Assembly: GCA_017303395.1 (NCBI GenBank)
Contig: JAFLBN010000005.1
Coordinates: forward strand, 1 to 64,000
Length of the DNA stretch: 64,000 nt
Source: Chitinophagales bacterium
Lineage (GTDB): Bacteria; Bacteroidota; Bacteroidia; Chitinophagales; Chitinophagaceae
Direction: 5' to 3'
Numbering within the stretch: position 1 is the first letter of the stretch; every line of letters begins with the position of its first letter. This document shows positions 53,697 to 61,626 of the stretch, one piece after another. A program made the position numbers and the translations under genes. The notes beneath the pieces were generated by a model, which was not told the origin of the DNA, did no database searches, and saw only the letters and a list, made by a program, of their open reading frames with translations.

Positions 53697-54677
53697 TTAA
53701 ACGTTAGTAACCCATCTTATACCATTACATACAAGGCAATCATCTTTCATACCGGCAACAATACCGTGCAGCGCCTCACTGAAGACTTTCCATTTTTCAC
53801 GATATTGATTTTCAATATCTGTCAGGTAGCTTTGTGTTTCTTCCCTGCCATATATCACCCAGTTGTTTAGCCTGTTTGTGCGCAGATGCTCTTCAAGAAG
53901 TAACACACGTGTTTTCAGCCACACCAGCTCCCCTACATAGGTTTTGCTGAGGTCGCACAATAGTTGGTCATAGTCACATTCGCAACCAAACTCCAGATTA
54001 ACCCCGAACCCTTCTTTACCACTTATCTCCTTATCATCATACCACCCTTTGGTATAGCCACAATCATTGGGCAGTGTACCATTGCAACCTGTAAAGCATG
54101 TGAGATACGCACCTGCAACAGGCACATTTGTACCGTCAAGTGCTACTCTGGCAAAACTGCCTTTCACTTCATACCCAACATCAAAACTATTTACCTGATT
54201 AGCGGTCAGATTCACATTGTATGTTGACACAACCCCACCCGTATAGTCGTCGTATATTTTCAATTGTACATCAGCTACGTCTGCAAGCGGATATATTTTT
54301 ACTTTATGAATCTTCAGCTTACGGAGTGAGCCACGTATCCTGCTGTTTTTATAAAGTGTAATACCGCGCTCTTTAGCCTCGGCAGGGAAGGTGATTGCAG
54401 GTTTAAACTCTCCTGTGTTGTGTCTTTTTGCATCCAGATTGGGGATAACTCTGTTTGCAGCAAGCGCACTCATCAGGTCGTTGCGTACCAAAAGTGTAGC
54501 CTGTTCTATCTTCTTTCTTGCCAGGCCGAGGCCACTCGTATATTCTTCATTGGCAATATTGGCAAGATTGATAATGGATATTTCAGGTGCATCCATCAAA
54601 TCAAGGCCACTGAGATATGGTACATTTTCTTCCGTCGTCACATCGCGTATAGATATGATATTCTTTATGTCAGACAT
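53697..54677 (-). CDS. Phage-like structural protein with cysteine clusters
   Basis: A 326-residue protein: helical N-terminal third (LDLMDAPEISIINLANIANEEY), beta-rich middle (KIHKVKIYPLADVADVQLKIYDD) and Cys-rich end (LTCFTGCNGTLPNDCG, FGCECDYDQLLCDLSK, DDCLVCNGIRW). No domain recognised. It is the first gene after a hairpin behind the capsid-like gene and may be an adaptor or head-decoration protein. Confidence 0.55.
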   Translation of the reverse strand: MSDIKNIISIRDVTTEENVPYLSGLDLMDAPEISIINLANIANEEYTSGLGLARKKIEQATLLVRNDLMSALAANRVIPNLDAKRHNTGEFKPAITFPAEAKERGITLYKNSRIRGSLRKLKIHKVKIYPLADVADVQLKIYDDYTGGVVSTYNVNLTANQVNSFDVGYEVKGSFARVALDGTNVPVAGAYLTCFTGCNGTLPNDCGYTKGWYDDKEISGKEGFGVNLEFGCECDYDQLLCDLSKTYVGELVWLKTRVLLLEEHLRTNRLNNWVIYGREETQSYLTDIENQYREKWKVFSEALHGIVAGMKDDCLVCNGIRWVTNV

Positions 54678-54693
54678 GGTAATTGGTTTTTAA

Positions 54694-54725
54694 AAAGTTC
54701 CCCGCTACTAACTTCGGGGAACTTT
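54694..54725 (-). terminator. Hairpin after the capsid-like gene
   Basis: An 11-bp stem (AAAGTTCCCCG / CGGGGAACTTT) with a 10-base loop and a T-rich tail on the minus strand. It probably reduces read-through from the capsid gene to the genes behind it, as is common in phage morphogenesis operons. Confidence 0.75.
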
Positions 54726-54739
54726 ATCAGGAAGGGTTA

Positions 54740-56071
54740 TTAAGGGGCTGCTGTGAAGGAAACGTTAGTAGTATCATTTATTTTGCCACCCATAGTGCCG
54801 TAGCCCGTGTACGTAATCTTAGTACCGCTCACTGCAAACACATAACCGTTTACACTGTCGTTGTACAGGTTTTTCAGTTCTGTGATGTTGGCAACTGTTA
54901 CATCAGGATGCGTAGTTTGTCCGCCAAGTTCCAGCTTGTGTATATACAGCGGGAAGGTTACCGCACCACTTGTATTCCATTCGTAAGTATGGCTCGATGC
55001 AGGTGTTGAAGGTGCACCACCATCAGGACAAGTGTATTGTACCGCAGGGCATGTGGTAAAGTGGAAAATGCCGTTTACACCCGGAATACCACACACAGCA
55101 GGTGGCATCACAAAGATGTCCCATTCCAGTTTCCATTGGAATGTCCAGCGATAGTTGCACTTATCGTAGTTAACATTCAAATCCCACAGCAGGCCTGTCA
55201 GCGGGTCTGCCATTACACCTTCTATATAGTCTGTACCACCACGTTGGTAGATAGCATCTATAGCATCTATGTTTTGAAGGTCTGTTGCAAATATGCCGGC
55301 ATTGCGGTTGAAGCTTACAAACTTCAGCATTTGCGGATCAAAACTGATGATATGCTCGCTATCAGGATCACCGAATGCATCATTAATCAGGCTGTCGTAA
55401 TAGGCATTGCTGCGGCCCAGTTGGCTTATGTCCTGACCTTTGTCGTTCACACCGCCAATCTCTACTGCTTTGCGCCAATGGAACACATCTGTACCACCCA
55501 CTACAAAAGGATTAGAGAATCCCGCATCACGATAAATACGCTCAATCTCCCACAGGCCCATAGGGTTCACACTACCATTCTCTTTATCCAGGAAAGGCAG
55601 CATGCGGCTTGTATTACCATCAGGCAACAGACCCGCACCTGAAACAAGCAGATTGGCAACTTCCAGTGCCAGCTTGCGGCGTACAGCAGGCAATGCGGCG
55701 TTGATGGCAGCTTTTGCATGATCGCTGAAAGAGTAAGCACCATCTACATAACGCACATCATCACGATTCAGTTGATAAACAGCAGATGCTGTTGTACGTT
55801 TTAGTTCAAAGAACACTTGCTTCGGTTCTACTACAATACCTGCATTACACAAGCTTTCTGTACCTGTACCGTTATCATTGCAGATAGGTGCATAGTAGTT
55901 TATCTTCAGTTGGCGCTTTTTACCTGCTTCAGACTGCAGGTCAGTCTCCATAATGGTTGTATTATATTGTCTGGCAGCAAGCACAGCGGCAAGCACCTCA
56001 TACGGGCGGCCTTGTTTTGCATATTGCAATATGCTTTTCTGTGTTGCCTGCATGGCATTTTTAAAGCTCAT
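54740..56071 (-). CDS. Major capsid-like protein
   Basis: A 443-residue cytoplasmic-type protein with a helical N-terminus (MSFKNAMQATQKSILQYAKQ), a long middle with capsid-like strands and helices (AALPAVRRKLALEVANLLVS, YRDAGFSNPFVVGGTDVFHW, SFDPQMLKFVSFNRNAGIFA) and a beta-rich C-terminal insertion or domain (about 355-443). It lies just downstream of the scaffold-like gene, with hairpins on both sides, as major capsid genes often do. HK97-fold identity is inferred from order, size and layout, not from a recognised motif. Confidence 0.45.
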   Translation of the reverse strand: MSFKNAMQATQKSILQYAKQGRPYEVLAAVLAARQYNTTIMETDLQSEAGKKRQLKINYYAPICNDNGTGTESLCNAGIVVEPKQVFFELKRTTASAVYQLNRDDVRYVDGAYSFSDHAKAAINAALPAVRRKLALEVANLLVSGAGLLPDGNTSRMLPFLDKENGSVNPMGLWEIERIYRDAGFSNPFVVGGTDVFHWRKAVEIGGVNDKGQDISQLGRSNAYYDSLINDAFGDPDSEHIISFDPQMLKFVSFNRNAGIFATDLQNIDAIDAIYQRGGTDYIEGVMADPLTGLLWDLNVNYDKCNYRWTFQWKLEWDIFVMPPAVCGIPGVNGIFHFTTCPAVQYTCPDGGAPSTPASSHTYEWNTSGAVTFPLYIHKLELGGQTTHPDVTVANITELKNLYNDSVNGYVFAVSGTKITYTGYGTMGGKINDTTNVSFTAAP

Positions 56072-56095
56072 GGCTTATATACGTTAATAGGTTGT

Positions 56096-56119
56096 GAGCC
56101 CCGTCCCCTATAGGGGCTC
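56096..56119 (-). promoter_or_regulatory. Hairpin-rich leader of the capsid-like gene
   Basis: GAGCCCC pairs with GGGGCTC around CCCCTATAGGGG-type internal symmetry, 25 bases before the capsid ATG. Two weaker stems (CCGAAA/TTTCGG and AGCAG/CTGCT) lie in 56166-56216. The 154-base gap between the scaffold-like and capsid-like genes is therefore structured, which fits mRNA processing or a local promoter. Confidence 0.45.
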
Positions 56120-56225
56120 GAAATAGTTGGATGCAGCAGGGTTACTGCCAATAAAAGTGTTGGGAAACCGAAAAAGACTTTCGGCAAGAAACGTGTTGTT
56201 TGAATAGCAGCGTCCTGCTATGGTA

Positions 56226-57050
56226 CTATTGTTCTGCCCAAGCTACAATGGCTTCCATTGCATTATCGGGCGCGGGTTGGGCAATGATGACACCGCTGCC
56301 ATAACCACCACTGTGTCCTGCCTTTACATCAGCGGGCGATATGTGGCGGGTATCGTTTACAAGTATGCCTGCTTTTTCTGCCCACATACGTGCAAAACTC
56401 TCATCGCTCATAGGTTGATTATTATCCGTGAAAACGGGCTTATCTTCTTTATAAAACTCAAGCTTTTTATCTGCTTCATTGTAGCGGATATCGTAAGCCG
56501 ACTGCATTTTATAACGCAGCATCTCTGCCTGTTCAGCTATGTCGCCACCTTTGCGCGGCAATCTTTCCAGTAAAGACATACACCTTGCTGTAATATCGCG
56601 TTGCACTTGCTTATTACGTTCTGCCGATAGCATTGCTTCGTAGTTATCCTTTATCTGTTGCAATTGTGCTTCATACCCGTTGATGGCAGTTTCTGCTGCT
56701 TGTTGTCTTTCGGTTTCGTTTTGTGCTATTTGCGCATCTACCATCTGCTTGCACTTTGCCACCATCTGTTCTATGTTCAGGCTTTCCAGTTCCTTGCGCG
56801 GAATGTTGAAGATGCGATACATGGCAGCACGCATAGTACCCGTAAACCTGCCCAGATAATTGCCCTCTATCAGTGGCTTCATTTGTTCTTCCAGCGTAGG
56901 GCGCAGATTGGTGGTAATATTTTCATTGATGGATGCTAACAGAGCTTCTGTATCAACGTTTGCATCAGCTTGTTGCTCATCTGCCACAACTGCTACATTT
57001 CCGGCCAGTGCGGCCAATAATTTGTTGGCTTGTTCTATTGAGATATTCAT
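56226..57050 (-). CDS. Phage scaffold-like coiled-coil protein
   Basis: A 274-residue acidic protein dominated by a long helix with heptads (about residues 100-165, QMVDAQIAQNETERQQAAE, YEAQLQQIKDNYEAMLSAE). Its N-terminal region is NISIEQANKLLAALAG, and a Gly-rich C-terminus follows (VKAGHSGGYGSGVI). Scaffolding proteins have this composition and are encoded directly upstream of the capsid gene, as here. Its start lies inside the 3' end of the previous gene. Confidence 0.5.
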   Translation of the reverse strand: MNISIEQANKLLAALAGNVAVVADEQQADANVDTEALLASINENITTNLRPTLEEQMKPLIEGNYLGRFTGTMRAAMYRIFNIPRKELESLNIEQMVAKCKQMVDAQIAQNETERQQAAETAINGYEAQLQQIKDNYEAMLSAERNKQVQRDITARCMSLLERLPRKGGDIAEQAEMLRYKMQSAYDIRYNEADKKLEFYKEDKPVFTDNNQPMSDESFARMWAEKAGILVNDTRHISPADVKAGHSGGYGSGVIIAQPAPDNAMEAIVAWAEQ

Positions 57051-57312
57051 AGTGTGTGTTTTCGGTTATTTCGTTTTTAGCTTTCAGTCTGAATTTTGTG
57101 GTATCTCCGTAATACTTCTGGTACTTTCCTGCAGGGTAGAAGAACTCGCTACCGGGTTTGTCCGTGCCATCTTCGTTAAGCGCCACCAGCAATACATAAC
57201 CTTCCGGTATCTGCATTTCCTGTTGGGTGGTTACAATTATCTGTTCTACACTTACAGGGGTTATGATGATGTCTTCAACTACGGGTTCGGGTATAGGTTT
57301 TTTCTTCGCCAT
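56977..57312 (-). CDS. Small phage-operon protein overlapping the scaffold-like gene
   Basis: A 111-residue protein with a Pro/Lys-rich start (MAKKKPIPEPVVEDIIIT), a compact beta-rich centre (EGYVLLVALNEDGTDKPGSE) and a Cys-rich basic end (RTGRKCSSCGR). Its stop lies 74 bases inside the next gene, an unusually long same-strand overlap. Function is unknown. Confidence 0.5.
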   Translation of the reverse strand: MAKKKPIPEPVVEDIIITPVSVEQIIVTTQQEMQIPEGYVLLVALNEDGTDKPGSEFFYPAGKYQKYYGDTTKFRLKAKNEITENTHYEYLNRTSQQIIGRTGRKCSSCGR

Positions 57313-57644
57313 TATGCTATCAATTCAAATTCGTGAGGATATTTATCTGCCAGCATTGCAGCTGCTTTGTAACCCATCAGTACTGTTCTGCCACTTCTCT
57401 TGTTGTACAGATTGATGCGCTTGGGCATATCTGCAGGGCTGATGGCTACAGGGGTTAGTGAAACAGCCTGCACACTTACAGGTTGCAGCAGTGTACTGTT
57501 CGTTTGCTCTACTTCTACACTATCTTCCAGCAATCGCCTGTATCCGCGTTGCGAAAGGCCCAGTGTCAGTAATTCATCAGGTGTTTTGCCTTCATTATCT
57601 TTTATAATACGGGCATCCTTAGGAGAGAATTTCTTTATGTTCAT
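57312..57644 (-). CDS. Small phage-operon protein, unknown
   Basis: 110 residues from the ATG at 57644, starting MNIKKFSPKDARIIKDNEGK, with a helical DNA-binding-like stretch (LSQRGYRRLLED) and a C-terminal helix (GYKAAAMLADKYPHEFEL). No domain recognised. Its stop shares one base with the next start codon (TAATG). It is the first gene of the left-hand part of the phage module. Confidence 0.55.
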   Translation of the reverse strand: MNIKKFSPKDARIIKDNEGKTPDELLTLGLSQRGYRRLLEDSVEVEQTNSTLLQPVSVQAVSLTPVAISPADMPKRINLYNKRSGRTVLMGYKAAAMLADKYPHEFELIA

Positions 57645-57973
57645 GGTGGGTGATTTTGGCTTTGTTGTACAAATGTACAAACTATTTTTAAATAACAAAA
57701 AATAATTTTAAAAAAGTTTTTTTGCTTATTTAAAACTGTTGATAAATATTGACTATTAGTAATACATGGCTGCAAACGAAGTATATTATTAACCTTGGGC
57801 AATAGTACTGATGTACCAACATTAATAATACCAATGACATTTATCATTAAGTCATCAGACCAAAGCAGCATTAAAATATCCGTCGTATATTTACAACATT
57901 ATATATAGCTCTATCGTAACAAAATATCCTACCTATACCTTAGCCGGCAAAAACAAACAAGAAAGACCCGTTA
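57645..57973. promoter_or_regulatory. Divergent intergenic region at the edge of the cargo insertion
   Basis: 329 bases between the minus-strand phage genes and the plus-strand kinase. It is very AT-rich at 57680-57730. A -7-like TATATTTA is near 57886. No gene and no clear repeat was seen. A 76-residue minus-strand frame crossing it has no support. Confidence 0.4.
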
Positions 57974-60136
57974 ATGAGCAAATTACTCCTTATGGTTATT
58001 ATGGCTGTAGCTATAATAACTTTCAACATACAACAAACAGAGGCACAAACTAATACAGACAGCCTCAGAAAGGTTATTGCCACCCTCAAGGACAGCGATA
58101 CCAACAAGGTATTACTTACCGCGCATCTTGCACAAAAGTACTACCACAGTTCGCCGGACTCTCAATACAATATTGCCCGCCGTGCTTTATCACTTGCATC
58201 TGGCAATAATTATTACAGAGGTGTTGCACTTGCGCTGACAGAGTTGGGCTCTTCCTTTTTCACCCGCGGCTTGTACGATAGTGCCATTGCTTCACAGAAA
58301 CAGGCACTCATTATCATCAACGAGAACAAAATATATAAAGAAGCAAGCCCTGTTTATACAAACATAGCCAATGCTTTATTCCGAAAGGGGCTTTATAGTG
58401 AAGCATTGATAATGAATGACAGTGCATTAAACTATGCAGAGCGTTATAACCAAAACCTGCAAAGTGCCAAAGTACGCAGCAATATTGCCAACATCTACTA
58501 TAAAATGGGTAACTATACCCAGGCTCTTGACTATTACCTGCAGGGCTTAAAAATACAGGAACGAGAAAAGGGAAATAAAGTTGACATAGCAACAGACCTT
58601 TCTAATATTGCAAATATATACGCTCGCCTTAGCGATTATAAAAATGCACTTAGCTACAACAGCAGGGCATTAGCAATCAACCGGGCAGCAGATGCCAAAA
58701 ACCATATAATAGGCAATCTTACAACCAATGCCATAATATACAATGAACGTAAGCTATATGACTCTTCATTGATTGCACTGAACGAGGCATATACAATTGC
58801 CACACAAGTAAAAAATGAATACCTGCAAAACCTGCTAAAAGGCAATATGGCAGAAGCCTATATGAAGAAGGGCGACTTGACTAAAGCACTGGCACTTTAT
58901 CAGGAATCATTGATCGTTTCTGAAAAACTGCAGGATGCAGAGGGTGTGGGTGTTTGCAAAGCAGGCATTGGCGAAGTGCTATTTAAACAAGGTAATACCA
59001 CAAGCGCAATCGGCTATTTGAAAGATGCACTTGGCATCATGCAGCAAATAGGTGTTAAAGAACAGGCAAGGGATATCTCGGGTAAACTGGCCGATATATA
59101 TGAGCACAGCGGCGATTTTGCCAATGCACTCACTTATTTCAAAATAAATCAATCGCTGCGCGACAGCCTCAGCAGCGATGAGGCTAAGAACAAGGCCGAA
59201 CAAATGGTCTTCAACTACGAGATAGAAAAGAAACAGCGCGAAATTGAAATACTGGAAAAAGACAAGGCACTTGCAGTAGCAAAAGCCAATAATAAGAATA
59301 TACTGTTGTTTGCCGCGTTTTTAGGCATTGTGCTGGCTGCCATCATCGCAATGATGTTCTTCCGCAATGCGCAGCGCGAACGCAGGCGTCAGGCAGAAAT
59401 ACTGGCGCAGAAAGAGGAAATAGAAACACAGGCTGATAGACTAAAAGAACTGAACGATTTTAAAGATGTTACATTCTCTGTACTCTCTCACGATTTGCGC
59501 AGCCCTGTAAATGCTTTGACCGGCACCATGATGATGCTGGACGAAAAGCTGATGACACCTGAGGAGTTCTCTATGCACAAAAATGAGCTCAATAATAAGT
59601 TACAGTCTGTAAGCTTGCTATTGGAAAACATGCTCTACTGGGCACAGAGCCGCATGAAGGGTGAACAAAAATTGGACATTGAAAAGCTGAGCATGAAACG
59701 TAAGGCTCTGAAAACAATTGCAGTATTGAAAGATGCAGCAATGCAAAAAAACATTACGCTCACTCATAATATACCTGAAGAATTGATTGCCTACGGTGAT
59801 GCCAACCAAATAGATATAGTATTCAGAAACCTGGTATCTAATGCTATTAAGTTTACACCAGATGGGGGTACCATTACCATAAGCGGATATACTAGCGGAA
59901 ATACCACACAAGTATCGTTTACAGATACAGGCGTCGGCATGACGGATGAGCAGCTTAGCAAACTATTCAGCGAGCTGACACTGAACAGTACACGTGGTAC
60001 AGGCGGAGAAAAAGGCACAGGGCTAGGTCTTCAATTGTGCTACGAGTTCATTAAGAAAAATGGCGGTGATATTGTTGTCAGCAGCACTCCGGGCAAAGGC
60101 AGTACATTTACCATCACACTACCCAACAAAGCATAG
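57974..60136 (+). CDS. TPR-domain sensor histidine kinase
   Basis: The N-terminus is a signal or membrane segment (to TEAQ). About nine TPR units fill residues 40-400 (for example YDSAIASQKQALIII, LYSEALIMNDSALNYAERYN, GNYTQALDYYLQGLKI). One membrane helix lies at about 439-458 (LLFAAFLGIVLAAIIAMMFF), followed by a coiled coil, the HisKA site SHDLRSPV with H506, and a HATPase with N box NAIKFTPDGG and G box GTGLGL. No receiver domain or partner regulator lies next to it, so it is an orphan kinase here. It stands on the strand opposite to the phage genes on both sides. Confidence 0.88.
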   Translation: MSKLLLMVIMAVAIITFNIQQTEAQTNTDSLRKVIATLKDSDTNKVLLTAHLAQKYYHSSPDSQYNIARRALSLASGNNYYRGVALALTELGSSFFTRGLYDSAIASQKQALIIINENKIYKEASPVYTNIANALFRKGLYSEALIMNDSALNYAERYNQNLQSAKVRSNIANIYYKMGNYTQALDYYLQGLKIQEREKGNKVDIATDLSNIANIYARLSDYKNALSYNSRALAINRAADAKNHIIGNLTTNAIIYNERKLYDSSLIALNEAYTIATQVKNEYLQNLLKGNMAEAYMKKGDLTKALALYQESLIVSEKLQDAEGVGVCKAGIGEVLFKQGNTTSAIGYLKDALGIMQQIGVKEQARDISGKLADIYEHSGDFANALTYFKINQSLRDSLSSDEAKNKAEQMVFNYEIEKKQREIEILEKDKALAVAKANNKNILLFAAFLGIVLAAIIAMMFFRNAQRERRRQAEILAQKEEIETQADRLKELNDFKDVTFSVLSHDLRSPVNALTGTMMMLDEKLMTPEEFSMHKNELNNKLQSVSLLLENMLYWAQSRMKGEQKLDIEKLSMKRKALKTIAVLKDAAMQKNITLTHNIPEELIAYGDANQIDIVFRNLVSNAIKFTPDGGTITISGYTSGNTTQVSFTDTGVGMTDEQLSKLFSELTLNSTRGTGGEKGTGLGLQLCYEFIKKNGGDIVVSSTPGKGSTFTITLPNKA

Positions 60137-60148
60137 TACAATTGGTCA

Positions 60149-60174
60149 TACCCTTATGAAAATCCATAAGGGTA
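60149..60174. terminator. Bidirectional hairpin between kinase and small-protein gene
   Basis: A 10-bp perfect stem (TACCCTTATG / CATAAGGGTA) with a 6-base loop between two convergent genes. The T-tail is weak on both strands. Confidence 0.6.
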
Positions 60175-60225
60175 CTATCTGCAGACCATTGCAGAATATA
60201 ATATAAACACGAACGCAACTGTAGA

Positions 60226-60510
60226 TTAGGCAAATGCACCTGCTGCTACAGCAACGCGCTTCAGTGCTTTCTTCAGTGCATTTGCGTCTTTTACCATCAG
60301 CGATTCACCATCAGAGAAGATGAACAATAAATTCATGCTATCTGTAGTAATAACACGCTTCGAGCGTTTGAAAAACTTAGTGTAATCTTTCTGTTCGTTA
60401 TATGGCTCCCTTACAAGGATGTTAGCTTCGTGAACAGATGCAGCGACTTGAATGTCTGTAGTGTTTACGCCGGGAAATAATATCGCAACGGCATTCTTTA
60501 ATGCGTTCAT
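60226..60510 (-). CDS. Unrecognised 94-residue protein (paralogue A)
   Basis: A small mixed alpha/beta protein: an opening strand AVAILFPGVN, then ANILVREPYNEQKDYTKFFK, KRSKRVITTDSMNLLFIF, a turn SDGESLMV and a final helix (DANALKKALKRVAVAAGAF). It aligns from end to end with the gene at 60715-61002 at moderate identity. There is no signal peptide. The leader of about 125 bases is A/C-rich and contains a CCGTA...TACGG stem. Function is unknown; the fold looks like a small ligand-binding or regulatory domain. Confidence 0.65.
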   Translation of the reverse strand: MNALKNAVAILFPGVNTTDIQVAASVHEANILVREPYNEQKDYTKFFKRSKRVITTDSMNLLFIFSDGESLMVKDANALKKALKRVAVAAGAFA

Positions 60511-60714
60511 TTTTGTGTGTTTTTTATTGTTTTTGTTTTGAACCGTACTGTTAATACGGCTTGTGTTTTTTGTGCTTCGGGCTGTGCGAAAACAGCTTAA
60601 AGAACGAATATAATATGTGACTTATACGGTTTCCAAATATTAGCGCCTGCTTAACAGCTTATTTACAAAGCATTAGCATGCGGATAGTAAAAGCATCAGT
60701 CGATTGCGGTGCTA
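60511..60714 (-). promoter_or_regulatory. Control region of paralogue A
   Basis: AAATATTA (60635-60642), a 7-base spacer and CTTAACAGC (60650-60658) match the upstream region of paralogue B in sequence and spacing. On the minus strand TAATATTTGG may be the -7 region. A/C-rich leader and stems follow down to the ATG at 60510. Confidence 0.5.
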
Positions 60715-61002
60715 TTAAGCTGCCTGCATGCCAAGCAGATGTTTTACTTTACTTAGCACACCTTTCAGGCTCACCACATCTTCTACCAACTGTGCGCTGC
60801 CATCAGCAAATACAAAAAGCAGATTCACATCTTCTTTATGAAAAATATGCCTTGATGGCTTGAAGTAGCGCTCATAATCGCGCTGCAGGCTATACACTTC
60901 TTCATTTACTACGTGTATATCGTATTTCTCAGAGGCTGTCGCAACTGCCGATTTTTCGGCTCCCGGTATCAATACCGCTACTGCGTTGTGTTGTGTTGCC
61001 AT
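60715..61002 (-). CDS. Unrecognised 95-residue protein (paralogue B)
   Basis: Same layout as paralogue A: MATQHNAVAVLIPGAEK, DIHVVNEEVYSLQRDYERYF, KPSRHIFHKEDVNLLFVFAD and a final helix with VSLKGVLSKVKHLLG. Conserved points between the two are the AVA[IV]L[FI]PG strand, the Y-x-[KR][FY]F segment and the NLLF[IV]F[SA]DG strand-turn. No known domain. The leader (about 127 bases) carries two copies of CTGCCTTACGGGGC. Confidence 0.65.
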   Translation of the reverse strand: MATQHNAVAVLIPGAEKSAVATASEKYDIHVVNEEVYSLQRDYERYFKPSRHIFHKEDVNLLFVFADGSAQLVEDVVSLKGVLSKVKHLLGMQAA

Positions 61003-61321
61003 GATTTGGTGTGTTTTAATTCTTGTTTCTGTTTGTTTGTTTTTGTTTGCTACCTGCCTTACGGGGCGGGCTTGTTTATTTTGTTTGTGGCTGCCTTACG
61101 GGGCTGCGCTTTAGTTTGTTTGTTTGATGATGCAAATATGGGGGCATCGATGGCCACAAAAGAAATATTAAGGGCGGCTTAACAGCAGGTTTGTAATCGG
61201 TTAACAAGCAACTAACAAACTGACAAGACAATAATCTATTGATTTTCATGCGGATAATATCTGTAAACAGTGGCTTTAGAACATAGAATAATTCACTATA
61301 TTGCTATTAAATTTCGACCAG
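61003..61321 (-). promoter_or_regulatory. Control region of paralogue B with spaced repeats
   Basis: From right to left: TAAC at 61213, TTAAC at 61201, CTTAACAGC at 61178, AAATATTA at 61163 and GATGCAAATATGGGG at 61129 (minus-strand -7 region). The 61129/61179/61201/61213 spacing equals that at 15548/15598/15620/15632. In the leader CTGCCTTACGGGGC occurs at 61054-61067 and again at 61091-61104. The rightmost part serves as the promoter area of the plus-strand lipoprotein (TAAATTTC just before its ATG). Confidence 0.6.
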
Positions 61322-61564
61322 ATGAGAATACTGATACCTTTGGCTGCGCTGTTGATTTTTACGGCCAGTTGCAACAAAAACAAAGAATATTGCTGGAAGT
61401 GTAAAGTGCGCTACTATTATACCAGCGGACAAACTACCGACGATACAAAAACCATCTGTAACAAAACAGAAGACCAAATTAAAAAAATGCAAGGTCTGCG
61501 TTTCGAATCAGGTCCGGGTACCAATATGATGGAAGAATATAGCAACTGTATCAAAAATCAATAA
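61322..61564 (+). CDS. Small lipoprotein with cysteines
   Basis: 80 residues from the ATG at 61322. A lipoprotein signal with lipobox TASC (Cys17) is followed by NKNKEYCWKCKVRYYY and three or four further Cys. The CWKC pair and the later Cys may form disulfides. Not recognised. It is closed by a strong bidirectional hairpin shared with the portal-like gene. Confidence 0.6.
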   Translation: MRILIPLAALLIFTASCNKNKEYCWKCKVRYYYTSGQTTDDTKTICNKTEDQIKKMQGLRFESGPGTNMMEEYSNCIKNQ

Positions 61565-61570
61565 ATAATT

Positions 61571-61600
61571 AAGAGCGCCTTAGACAAGGCGCTCTTTTCA
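61571..61600. terminator. Bidirectional terminator between lipoprotein and portal-like gene
   Basis: An 11-bp stem (AAGAGCGCCTT / AAGGCGCTCTT) with loop AGAC. T-rich on the plus strand and AT-rich on the other, it marks the right edge of the cargo insert. Confidence 0.88.
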
Positions 61601-61626
61601 CATTCTATGAAACAAAAAACAAACAC

